From the NCBI GenBank assembly GCA_030653695.1, contig JAURYY010000279.1:1-46126 (forward strand): a stretch of 46,126 nucleotides of DNA, written 5' to 3'. The position numbers and the translations under genes were made by a program. Source of the stretch: Paludibacter sp. Lineage in GTDB: Bacteria; Bacteroidota; Bacteroidia; Bacteroidales; Paludibacteraceae. This document shows, in pieces, positions 30,351 to 39,485 of the stretch (the stretch's first letter is position 1; each line of letters begins with the position of its first letter). The notes below the pieces were generated by a model. The model made no database searches. It had not been told where the DNA came from and worked only from the letters and a program-made list of their open reading frames with translations.

Positions 30351-30726
30351 TTGCTGAAATATTTAAAGTAGATAATTAATTAATGTCAAAAAAATTTTTG
30401 ACAATTTTCAAGACAATAATAAGATGTTAAACGTATAATTTTTGACAGTTTAGTTTGTAAAATTGATAATCTTTGTTGTACCAGTTTACTGTTGTTTAAT
30501 TTTTCAGAACTTAACAACACCAAAAATCCACCCTTTTTCTCTGATTTATTAGTAAGTCAAGTTAAGCATAAGGAATCGATTTATGTTAAGAGAAACACAT
30601 AAAAACATTATTTCAAGGTATCAAAAAATCCTATCTTAACTTCAATTCATAAATAGCAACAAAACAAGAATATTGCAATTTGAGTGTTAATCTTGGTCAT
30701 AAAGTTGTAAGGTCGGAAAAATTCAT

Positions 30727-30734
30727 TATTTTTG
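30727..30734 (+). promoter_or_regulatory. -7 box TATTTTTG upstream of ogt
   Basis: TATTTTTGCAAC with an upstream TTG near 30707. Confidence 0.5.
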
Positions 30735-30839
30735 CAACAAAAGTAATTTATTTTTGAGTTATTTTTTCACTGTGTACAACTTTTAAACAAATTTTTAATA
30801 AAACGGATTTTTTATTTTTAAAATTAAATTTCTAATATC

Positions 30840-31337
30840 ATGAGACAATTACCTCCCAAATTAGAACCTTCGTTCGGTTTTTCAGACAGTCCGTTTGGTG
30901 AATGTTGCATTGTGTTTTCGAAAGACGGAATTTGTGCGCTGACATTTCCTGAAAATCGTGAAAGTGCCTATTATGATATTATACAAAGATTTCCGGAAAC
31001 AGATTTTACTCAAAATGATGTCAAAGTTCAAAGATTTGTTTCGATGATATTTGAAAAAAATGAGATTCCGGCATTAAACCCGATAGGTACTGACTTTCAA
31101 CAATCAGTGTGGCGTGCGCTTAAAACTATTCCCAAGGGAGTTACTACCACTTATGCAAAAATTGCCGAAGCCATTGGTCGTCCTAAAGCCGTACGTGCTG
31201 TAGGAACTGCTATCGGCGCCAATCCTATCGCTTTTCTGATTCCCTGTCATCGCGTTATCAGAACTGATGGAAGCATAGGAGGTTTCAGATGGGGATTAGA
31301 TATTAAAATGAAAATGTTGGAATGGGAGAAAAGATGA
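30840..31337 (+). CDS. ogt: Methylated-DNA--[protein]-cysteine S-methyltransferase
   Basis: 165 aa: FQQSVWRALKTIPKGVTTTYAKIAEAIGRPKAVRAVGTAIGANPIAFLIPCHRVI (PCHRV active site). Confidence 0.95.
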   Translation: MRQLPPKLEPSFGFSDSPFGECCIVFSKDGICALTFPENRESAYYDIIQRFPETDFTQNDVKVQRFVSMIFEKNEIPALNPIGTDFQQSVWRALKTIPKGVTTTYAKIAEAIGRPKAVRAVGTAIGANPIAFLIPCHRVIRTDGSIGGFRWGLDIKMKMLEWEKR

Positions 31338-31397
31338 AAATTGATTGAATTTGTTATTGTCTTTCAAAAATATTTCAAATATATTTGACGTAAAAAA

Positions 31398-31430
31398 TAA
31401 AAGCCTGCTAAAGCAATAGCAGGCTTTTTT
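31398..31430. terminator. Bidirectional terminator between ogt and trxB
   Basis: AAGCCTGCTA-AAGCAA-TAGCAGGCTT stem flanked by A- and T-tracts. Confidence 0.85.
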
Positions 31431-31451
31431 AAATTGCACTCATCAAATTGT

Positions 31452-32393
31452 TTATAATCCTTTTTCGCTCAGATAACGTTCGGCTTCAATGGCAGCCTGA
31501 CATCCGCTTCCGGCAGCTGTAATTGCCTGACGGTAATGAGGATCCGCCACATCGCCTGCAGCAAAAACACCGGGAATATTGGTTCGTGGAGTTCCGGGAA
31601 CGTTAACAATATAACCAACTTCATCGGTTTCAATCCATGGTTTGAAAATGTCTGAATTTGGCTTGTGTCCTATAGCGAGGAAAAAACCGTCAATTTCAAT
31701 ATGAACCGTAGTTTCGTCACTTTGCCCGTGCCGTTTTACAAGTTTAGCTCCCTGAACCACCTTGTCGCCTGTCAACCCAAGAGTTTCGTGTTCAAATAAA
31801 ACTTCAATTTTAGGATTGTTCAATACGCGTTCCTGCATAATTTTCGAAGCCCGCAAGAAAGGTTTGCGTACTATCAAAAATACTTTATCGGCAAGTCCGG
31901 CAAGATAAATAGCTTCTTCGCAGGCTGTATCTCCGCCGCCAACCACAGCCACTTTACGTTTACGATAAAAGAATCCATCGCAGGTGGCGCAAGCCGAAAC
32001 GCCCGAACCGGCATATTTCTGCTCATCGGGCAAGCCAAGATATTTGGCAGTTGCTCCGGTCGAAATAATTATTGTTTCAGCTTCAATAGTTTTTTCACCA
32101 TCAATGGTTACCTTATAGGGTGCTGCCGAAAGGTCGGTTGAACTAACCATACCGAAACGAATATCGGCTCCAAAACGGGTAGCCTGTTTTTTCAGATCTT
32201 CCATCAATTCGGGACCTGTAATGCCTTCGGGATAGCCCGGAAAATTTTCTACTTCATTGGTAGTTGTCAATTGTCCACCGGGTTGCATACCTTCGTACAT
32301 TACAGGCGAAAGATTGGCGCGTGAAGCATAAATGGCGGCTGTATATCCCGCCGGACCTGAACCTATTATCAGGCAACGTACTTTTTCTGTCAT
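31452..32393 (-). CDS. trxB: Thioredoxin-disulfide reductase
   Basis: 313 aa: GSGPAGYTAAIYASRANL, CATCDGFFYR redox motif, FAAGDVADPHYRQAITAAGSGCQAA. Confidence 0.97.
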   Translation of the reverse strand: MTEKVRCLIIGSGPAGYTAAIYASRANLSPVMYEGMQPGGQLTTTNEVENFPGYPEGITGPELMEDLKKQATRFGADIRFGMVSSTDLSAAPYKVTIDGEKTIEAETIIISTGATAKYLGLPDEQKYAGSGVSACATCDGFFYRKRKVAVVGGGDTACEEAIYLAGLADKVFLIVRKPFLRASKIMQERVLNNPKIEVLFEHETLGLTGDKVVQGAKLVKRHGQSDETTVHIEIDGFFLAIGHKPNSDIFKPWIETDEVGYIVNVPGTPRTNIPGVFAAGDVADPHYRQAITAAGSGCQAAIEAERYLSEKGL

Positions 32394-32539
32394 AATTTGT
32401 TAATATAAATCTCCAACCCCTGAAGAAGTCAGAGTATGGTCGTATTTTTTTTGTTTTTTTTGAAGAAAATTATTTTTTATAAAGCGTAAAATGACTTTTA
32501 AATGACTTTTAAGTTTTTCTATTTCAAAAAAATAAAATG

Positions 32540-33175
32540 CTATCTCAAATCATTCACCATAACACCTTTAAATTTTGTTTTATAAAACACAAATATATCA
32601 TCGGTTACCTTAATTCCTTTCTGATAATTTGAGAGTGTAAGGAGCGTGGTTGTCCCGTTTTTTTGTAACACTTTTATCGAAAAAAGATTTCCGGACGTTT
32701 TATTTATCTGTACTTCAACTTTTGTAAAATCGTCATTTTTTACTTTCGGAATCATTTCCACAATATGATTTTGGGTTGATTTCAATTTGCTGAAACGAAT
32801 CAGGCATTTTGTTTTGTAAGCTGCCAATATAGCCATTGGATTTGTTTCACCTAATTCTTTTTCGGTCGGTTCTGTAATTGATACTTCATTGTTTTCAGTC
32901 AGATAAGACCATTGTGTTTTTCCATCGAACCAGGTTTTTATTTCGTCCATTTCCAAAAAGAATTTATTTCCTTTCATAATGAATGTTCCCGAACCGATAT
33001 GCGAATTTACAGCATTTTTTTCGGAAACGGTAAGCTCGAAATTGGTCTTAATGGCATTTGACTTGGCATTAGTCAGCAAGTCAGTTATAAGTTTCTCTGC
33101 ATCAGCATTTGTTTGTGCCCGAACGCACAATATCGAAAATATTAATAAAACAATAGAATATGTAAATCGGTTCAT
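32540..33175 (-). CDS. LolA-like outer-membrane lipoprotein carrier
   Basis: 211 aa with signal peptide: GSGTFIMKGNKFFLEMDEIKTWFDGKTQWSYLTENNEVSITEPT. Adjacent to ftsK as in many Bacteroidota. Confidence 0.82.
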   Translation of the reverse strand: MNRFTYSIVLLIFSILCVRAQTNADAEKLITDLLTNAKSNAIKTNFELTVSEKNAVNSHIGSGTFIMKGNKFFLEMDEIKTWFDGKTQWSYLTENNEVSITEPTEKELGETNPMAILAAYKTKCLIRFSKLKSTQNHIVEMIPKVKNDDFTKVEVQINKTSGNLFSIKVLQKNGTTTLLTLSNYQKGIKVTDDIFVFYKTKFKGVMVNDLR

Positions 33176-33283
33176 TTTTAATGAGTTTTAAATAAAATCA
33201 ATGAATATAATATAGTTTATATTGTTTTGTATAAATGAAGTTGATAACCAAACAAATAACAGTCCATTTATTTTATTTTTTTT

Positions 33284-33354
33284 TCAAACTTCTTCGCATC
33301 AACCGCTGTCAAGGTAAATAACCGCTGACAGGGTTGTAAATTGGTTGGCTTTGT
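33284..33354. repeat. Dispersed ~71-bp repeat, copy 2
   Basis: Matches 4596-4666. This copy retains CAACCgCTGTCA...TGACAGgGTTG hairpin pairing. Confidence 0.75.
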
Positions 33355-33394
33355 CAACATTCACTCAACCATTCACTCAACCTTTCAAACCCAT

Positions 33395-35857
33395 TTATAT
33401 GTGTTTCAAAATTTTCTCCAGATGATATTCGTCCATAACAAGTACCTGACGGGCTTTGCTTCCTTCGAACGGACCGATAATACCGGCAACTTCGAGTTGA
33501 TCCACAATTCGTCCGGCGCGATTATAACCAATGGAAAACTTACGTTGAATTGAAGATGTTGAACCTTGCTGGCTTGCCACTATCAGGCGGGCAGCTTCTT
33601 CGAAAAGCGGGTCTCGTTTGCTTAAATCTACATTACTCAATTCTATCGAGTCGCTATCCTTGCCAATATATTCAGGCAGATAAAAAGCTGTTGGATAGCC
33701 GCGTTGATTGCCAATATGATGAACTACATTTTCAACCTCAGGGGTATCTACAAAAGCACATTGAACGCGAATAAGATCATTTCCCTGCGAAAATAACATA
33801 TCGCCCCGTCCAACCAATTGATTTGCTCCTGAGGCATCGAGTATTGTACGTGAATCAATCATCGATGAAACTTTAAACCCGATACGTGCGGGAAAGTTGG
33901 CTTTTATAACTCCTGTTATGATATTTACCGAAGGTCGCTGCGTGGCAATAATCATGTGAATTCCCACGGCACGAGCCAGCTGAGCAATACGTGCAATGGG
34001 CATTTCCACTTCTTTGCCGGCAGTCATTATCAGGTCGCCGAACTCATCCACAATTACCACTATGTAGGGCAGAAAGCGGTGACCCTTTTCAGGATTCAAG
34101 TTGCGGTTGAAAAATTTTTCGTTGTATTCCCTTATATTTCGCACGTGTGCTTTTTTCAACAAATCGTAGCGGTCGTCCATTTCCATACAAAGCGAATTCA
34201 GTGTTTCAACCACTTTGGTTACATCGGTAATTATAGCGTCATTCCCGTCAGGCAGTTTCGCCAGAAAATGTTTTTCAATATCTGCATATATATTAAATTC
34301 CACTTTTTTAGGATCAACCAAAACAAATTTCATTTCCGAAGGATGTTTTTTATAAAGCAGCGATGTGATGATCGCATTCAACCCTACCGATTTTCCCTGT
34401 CCAGTAGCTCCGGCAACCAATAAGTGAGGCATTTTTGCCAGATCGACCATGAATATTTCGTTTGTAATGGTTCGTCCGAAAGCGATAGGCAATTCAAAGG
34501 TAGATTCTTGAAATCTTTTCGAAGCAATAACCGAATGCATCGAAACTATCTGAGGATCAGCATTTGGTACTTCGATACCAATCGTTCCCTTACCGGGTAT
34601 TGGCGCTATAATACGAATGCCGGTGGCTGCCAAACTCAACATAATATCATATTCCAGGTTGCGGATTTTCGAAATACGAACTCCTTCCTTCGGAACTATC
34701 TCGTACAAAGTAATTGTTGGTCCAACAGTTGCTTTAATGGTTTTTATTTCGATGCCGTAATTTTGTAAGGTCTGAATAATACGTTCTTTGTTGGCATTTT
34801 GTTCCACCATGTCAATTTGTGTATCATTATCGGTTCCATAGATTTTCAATAAATCGAGGGTAGGAGGGACGTAATGCGACAAATCAAGTTTAGGATCATA
34901 TTTTCCTAACTTGGAAATATTATAAAACGGATCATCGTTTTCTTCGTTTTTGTTTTCAATATTTGTTGCGTCAACTGGTTTGTTTTCTATTGAATTTGCC
35001 TGATTTTGTATTTCAAATTCAACATCATTGTCTGGTGCTGTTTTAGGCGTAACCGTAAAAGTTTCTTCATTACTGGCAGGTCGTACTATCCAGTCTTCGG
35101 GGATTATTTCGGTACCTACCGCTACCGAAGGTTCAAAAAGCTCATCATCGTAATCATCTACATCTGTCATAACAGGACTTAGTGCTGTGGTTTTTGGTTT
35201 TCGCGAAAACAGATTTTTTATAAACGGTATGGTTTGAGCAGATACTATGACTCCGTAAACAATAAATAAGCCGATTAATGATAAAATTGTACCCGGATAT
35301 CCTATGTATGAAACTATTAAATCGCTTACAGCTTCACCATGTTGCCCTCCGGGCGAAAAGAAAATCACATCATTCAAAAGTGGATTTACGGCGAAACCTA
35401 AAGTTACAGACAGACAAATAAGCCAGAATGCAGCATGAAAAAAGCTTTTCCACAAGGAGAAAGTTCTTTTGCTCATCAAACGCAAAGCAAAAATGGCAGC
35501 AAAAAACAAAATGGCAACCGATGAAATGCCAAACCACTTATGAATCATAGTGTGAGCCACTAAAGCACCGGTTACAGAGGTCCAGTTCTGAATTTGGTCA
35601 CGCTTTTGTTGTAGTTCACTCCACGATAAATCAAAATGACTCTGATCGTTAGCCCCAGTAAAAAAATAGGAGACAAATGCCAATGTAAAATAAATAACTA
35701 CGAAGAATAAAAGCAAACCAAGAATAAATAAAATTCTTTCGCCTGAAATATTTTTCGCGAAATTTTTAAAAAATCCCGGATTTTTAGCAGTTGAACTTTT
35801 CTTCTGAGGTTTTTGTTCGGGTTTTTGAACCGTTTTTACAGGTTTTCGGGGTGCCAT
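33395..35857 (-). CDS. ftsK: DNA translocase FtsK
   Basis: 820 aa: N-terminal TM helices, GATGQGKSVGLNAIITSLLYKKHPSEMKFVLVDPKKVEF, C-terminal gamma winged helix. Confidence 0.96.
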   Translation of the reverse strand: MAPRKPVKTVQKPEQKPQKKSSTAKNPGFFKNFAKNISGERILFILGLLLFFVVIYFTLAFVSYFFTGANDQSHFDLSWSELQQKRDQIQNWTSVTGALVAHTMIHKWFGISSVAILFFAAIFALRLMSKRTFSLWKSFFHAAFWLICLSVTLGFAVNPLLNDVIFFSPGGQHGEAVSDLIVSYIGYPGTILSLIGLFIVYGVIVSAQTIPFIKNLFSRKPKTTALSPVMTDVDDYDDELFEPSVAVGTEIIPEDWIVRPASNEETFTVTPKTAPDNDVEFEIQNQANSIENKPVDATNIENKNEENDDPFYNISKLGKYDPKLDLSHYVPPTLDLLKIYGTDNDTQIDMVEQNANKERIIQTLQNYGIEIKTIKATVGPTITLYEIVPKEGVRISKIRNLEYDIMLSLAATGIRIIAPIPGKGTIGIEVPNADPQIVSMHSVIASKRFQESTFELPIAFGRTITNEIFMVDLAKMPHLLVAGATGQGKSVGLNAIITSLLYKKHPSEMKFVLVDPKKVEFNIYADIEKHFLAKLPDGNDAIITDVTKVVETLNSLCMEMDDRYDLLKKAHVRNIREYNEKFFNRNLNPEKGHRFLPYIVVIVDEFGDLIMTAGKEVEMPIARIAQLARAVGIHMIIATQRPSVNIITGVIKANFPARIGFKVSSMIDSRTILDASGANQLVGRGDMLFSQGNDLIRVQCAFVDTPEVENVVHHIGNQRGYPTAFYLPEYIGKDSDSIELSNVDLSKRDPLFEEAARLIVASQQGSTSSIQRKFSIGYNRAGRIVDQLEVAGIIGPFEGSKARQVLVMDEYHLEKILKHI

Positions 35858-36144
35858 ATTTTGTTTATTTGTTTACAATCCGCTACAAGTCGGACAAGTT
35901 ATATGATTGACAATCAATGTATGAAATTAAATAATCGCATATTGAAAACTAATTAAATCGCTTTTTTGGAATTTTCAGATTTCAATTTACAAAAATAGCA
36001 AAAAACAGAGGCTTAAAATCTTTTTTTTAGTATAAATTTGCGAAAGATTTTTGTTTCACGATTTGTCGCTTCTTTACAAGTTAAATTTTCACTCGAAATA
36101 TCAGTTTCTGAGTTTTTTGTTTCAACATTTATTTTTAATAAAAA

Positions 36145-36777
36145 ATGACTTCCAAACAAAGATATAAATACATAATCGACTGGTTTACCATTAATATGCC
36201 TGTTGCCGAAACCGAATTGCAACATACAAATCCTTTCGAATTATTAGTTGCAGTAATTCTTTCGGCACAATGTACCGACAAACGAGTGAATATGGTTACG
36301 CCGCGTTTTTTTTCCGAAATTCCAACAGCGGAAGTATTAGCTGCATCAACACCCGAAGTTGTTTTTGAATTTATCCGTTCCATTTCGTACCCCAATAACA
36401 AAGCCAAACATTTAGTAGGTATGGCCAAAAAGCTTGTGAATGAATTTAACGGAACTGTGCCCGATGATGTTGACGAATTGCAGAAATTACCCGGTGTGGG
36501 ACGAAAAACAGCCAATGTTATTGCTTCGGTTATTTTCAACAAGCCTGCTATGGCTGTCGATACACATGTTTTTCGTATTTCGGAACGTTTGGGTTTGACC
36601 ACCCATTCAAAAAATCCCTTACAAACTGAACTTGAATTGATGAAGCATTTTCCTCCCGAATTAATTCCCAAAGCACATCACTGGCTAATACTCCATGCGC
36701 GATATATTTGCCAAGCTCGTAAACCCAAATGCAATGAATGCGGACTTACAGCGTGGTGCCGATACTATAATATATAA
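36145..36777 (+). CDS. nth: Endonuclease III
   Basis: 210 aa: HhH LPGVGRKTANVIASVIFNKPAMAVDTHVFRISERLGL, 4Fe-4S motif CQARKPKCNECGLTAWC. Confidence 0.97.
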   Translation: MTSKQRYKYIIDWFTINMPVAETELQHTNPFELLVAVILSAQCTDKRVNMVTPRFFSEIPTAEVLAASTPEVVFEFIRSISYPNNKAKHLVGMAKKLVNEFNGTVPDDVDELQKLPGVGRKTANVIASVIFNKPAMAVDTHVFRISERLGLTTHSKNPLQTELELMKHFPPELIPKAHHWLILHARYICQARKPKCNECGLTAWCRYYNI

Positions 36778-36798
36778 ACCGCAAGAATCAAGAACCAT

Positions 36799-36814
36799 CC
36801 CGATAGCTATCGGG
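36799..36814. repeat. CCCGATAGCTATCGGG palindrome
   Basis: Exact 16-bp palindrome preceded by AGAACCAT, as at 18926-18933. Confidence 0.9.
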
Positions 36815-37009
36815 AGCAGTAGATTAATGTGATACAAATTATTATGTCAGGTTAATTTATTCGTTGTATATAGCATAGTTCATAGATAATTATTGTCTTT
36901 ATAGTGTTGAAATATAGGTAAATAACTAATACTCATATCTATGCTAACGACTAACTAAATTTAATAAATTTTCTTTTTATGCGCAGATTTTACAAAAGAA
37001 TATGATAAA

Positions 37010-39457
37010 TCACTCAAACTCTACCACCGTAATTCCGGCTCCGCCAAACTGAACATGTTCGTCTCTGTAAGTTTTCACACCATGTACAGTTCCCAGATAT
37101 TGCCGTATCATTTGCCGCAAAGCACCGGTTCCGGTTCCGTGAAGTATGCGAACGGACGCAATTCCCACCATTACTGCATCGTCGATAAAGTAGGTAACTG
37201 CCTGTAAGGCTTCGTCAACCCGCATACCACGTACATCAATTTCCGATTTGAAAGTCAGTTTCCGCTGACGAACTTCATCGGTGGTAGAATTTCCTATGTT
37301 TTCATATTTGTGTTTTTCTTTTTTTAACTGATTATTACTCACAATTTCCAATTTTGTAAGTTTTACGGTCGATTTCATAAGTCCGAAAGCTACAACGGCA
37401 TTTTTATCCTGAATTTCGATAATGGTTCCGGTAGCGGTTTGTCCTTTCAAGCGAACGTGAGTGCCAGCCAGAAACCCCACCCCGACCCTCCCCAAAAGGG
37501 AGGGAGACTGAGTTTCATTAATGTTTTTGCGTTGAAATACAATGCGTTCTCCCTCTCCTTTGGAGAGGGTTAGGGAGAGGTCTTTCTTAAAATCCTCCAG
37601 CTCCTTCCTTACTTCTTTTGTTTTTTCTTTTTCAGCCTGCGCTTCTTTTATTTGGCGAATGGTGTTCTCAATCTTTGCGTTACTGTCGCTTAAAAGTTGT
37701 TGAGCTTCAGCCTTTGCCTTTTGAGTAATCTCCTTGCGCTGACGTTCAGTATTAGCCATTTCGGTTTCGTATTTTGCAAGCGTATCCTCTAACTTCTTTT
37801 CTTTCAGGCGAATTTCCCTGCGCTTGTTTTCCCAGTATCGTTTGTCGCGTACAATGTCCTGCAAATGTTTGTCGTAATCCATGCGGTCCGAACCTGCTTT
37901 TTCGGCTGCATCGGCTATCAAATCTTCGGGTAACCCAATTTTTCGTGCTATTTCCACTGCAAACGAACTGCCCGGGTTGCCGATACTCAGTTGAAAAAGC
38001 GGTTGCAGATGTTGCCGGTCGTAAAGCATGGCGCCATTCACAATGCCTTCGGTAGCATCGGCGTATAGTTTGAGGTTGGTGTAGTGCGTTGTAATTACAC
38101 CAAAAGCCATGTTGCGGTTAAAGCGCTCCAACGTAGCTTCGGCAATAGCACCTCCAATCATGGGTTCGGTTCCGGTTCCGAATTCATCAATCAATAACAA
38201 TGTTTTCGGATTACTGTTTTTAATGAAAAATTTCATGTTCAACAAATGTGAACTGTAAGTTGATAAATCGTTTTCGATAGATTGCTCATCGCCGATGTCG
38301 ATAAACAGTCGTTCAAATATTCCTGCCCGACTACTGTCGTGAACAGGGACTAACAATCCGCACTGCAACATATATTGCAGCAAAGCCACAGTTTTCAGAC
38401 AAACCGATTTTCCGCCTGCATTGGGACCCGAAATCAGTAGAATGCGTTGTTTCTCATTCAAAACAATATCTAATGGCACTACTTCTTTTTTTTGTTTTTT
38501 CAGCGATAAAAACAGAAGTGGATGTACCGCTTTCGTCCATTCTAATTGACAAATATCATCAATACGTGGTTTAATTGCTTTAATTTCAATCGCAAACAGA
38601 GCTTTTGAACGCAGAAAATCTATTGTTCCCAAAAAATGTTGCGAAGCAACAATTTCTTCACTAAAAGGACGAATAAAATTGGTAAATTCAACCAAAATAC
38701 GAATAATTTCGCGTCGCTCTTCGCCTTCCAACTCTCTGATTTGGTTGTTGGCTTCTACTACCTGTTGCGGTTCGATAAAAACGGTTTTCCCGGTCGCCGA
38801 TTCGTCATGTACTATACCGCTTACTTTGCGTTTAAAAGCAGGCGATACTGGAATTACCAATCGTCCATCGCGCATGGTGGGTGCAACATCTTTTTCGACA
38901 TAACCATCCGCTTGTGCCTGACGCAGAATAGCTTGCAGGGTTCGAGAAATTGAACTTTGAACTTGCTGCAGATCTTTGCGGATGCGTGATAATTGGGGCG
39001 AAGCATTGTCTTTTAATTTTCCGAATTTATTTAATAAATTATCAATACGTTTGATTATCAAAGGAAAAATTTCTGTTTCTGGCAATAATTCCGATAAATA
39101 CGGATAGGGAGTATCTTCTTTTTTAGTCAGAAACGATACAAGTTTTCGCACGGCTTCCAATGCCCGCCAAAGCCCGAAAACTTCCAACTCGTCCAAAAAC
39201 AGTCCTTCAACCCGAACTCGTGTCAAAGCCGGACGAACATCGTAAAAATCGCCAATTGGCAGTTCTTCGCCATCGGTAGTTATGATGCGAAGCATTTCAT
39301 CAGTCTGGTTCAAAAATTTAGTAATTTCCCCAAAATCGATCGAAAACGCTATGTTATCGACTTTTTCTTCGCCCAATGTGCTGATACATTTTGTTTTCAG
39401 TAACAGCCGAATAGCGGAGAAATCTGTTTTTTGTTCGAAATGTGAAGGATATAACAT
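37010..39457 (-). CDS. mutS2: Endonuclease MutS2 with an internal repeat-derived segment
   Basis: 815 aa: ISGPNAGGKSVCLKTVALLQYM, LLIDEFGTGTEPMIGGAIAEA, C-terminal Smr domain (EIDVRGMRVDEALQAV...RILHGTGTGALRQMI). Confidence 0.95.
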   Translation of the reverse strand: MLYPSHFEQKTDFSAIRLLLKTKCISTLGEEKVDNIAFSIDFGEITKFLNQTDEMLRIITTDGEELPIGDFYDVRPALTRVRVEGLFLDELEVFGLWRALEAVRKLVSFLTKKEDTPYPYLSELLPETEIFPLIIKRIDNLLNKFGKLKDNASPQLSRIRKDLQQVQSSISRTLQAILRQAQADGYVEKDVAPTMRDGRLVIPVSPAFKRKVSGIVHDESATGKTVFIEPQQVVEANNQIRELEGEERREIIRILVEFTNFIRPFSEEIVASQHFLGTIDFLRSKALFAIEIKAIKPRIDDICQLEWTKAVHPLLFLSLKKQKKEVVPLDIVLNEKQRILLISGPNAGGKSVCLKTVALLQYMLQCGLLVPVHDSSRAGIFERLFIDIGDEQSIENDLSTYSSHLLNMKFFIKNSNPKTLLLIDEFGTGTEPMIGGAIAEATLERFNRNMAFGVITTHYTNLKLYADATEGIVNGAMLYDRQHLQPLFQLSIGNPGSSFAVEIARKIGLPEDLIADAAEKAGSDRMDYDKHLQDIVRDKRYWENKRREIRLKEKKLEDTLAKYETEMANTERQRKEITQKAKAEAQQLLSDSNAKIENTIRQIKEAQAEKEKTKEVRKELEDFKKDLSLTLSKGEGERIVFQRKNINETQSPSLLGRVGVGFLAGTHVRLKGQTATGTIIEIQDKNAVVAFGLMKSTVKLTKLEIVSNNQLKKEKHKYENIGNSTTDEVRQRKLTFKSEIDVRGMRVDEALQAVTYFIDDAVMVGIASVRILHGTGTGALRQMIRQYLGTVHGVKTYRDEHVQFGGAGITVVEFE
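37471..37581. mobile_element. MITE-like palindromic element inserted in frame in mutS2
   Basis: Imperfect inverted arms ACCCCACCCCGACCCTCCCCAAAAGGGAGGGAGAC and TCTCCCTCTCCTTTGGAGAGGGTTAGGGAGAGG flank a short core. Encodes LSLTLSKGEGERIVFQRKNINETQSPSLLGRVGVG. Confidence 0.75.
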
Positions 39458-39458
39458 A

Positions 39459-39485
39459 GACCCTTAACCCCTAAAGGGGAAATTA
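39459..39485. repeat. Single arm of the ACCC-CCCCTAAAGGGG repeat between the ATPase stop and mutS2 start
   Basis: GACCCTTAACCCCTAAAGGGGAAATTA fills the intergenic gap. Confidence 0.6.

Noticed and set aside
36135-36671. 178-aa minus-strand ORF
   Set aside because: Antisense to nth, which has clear HhH and FeS motifs.
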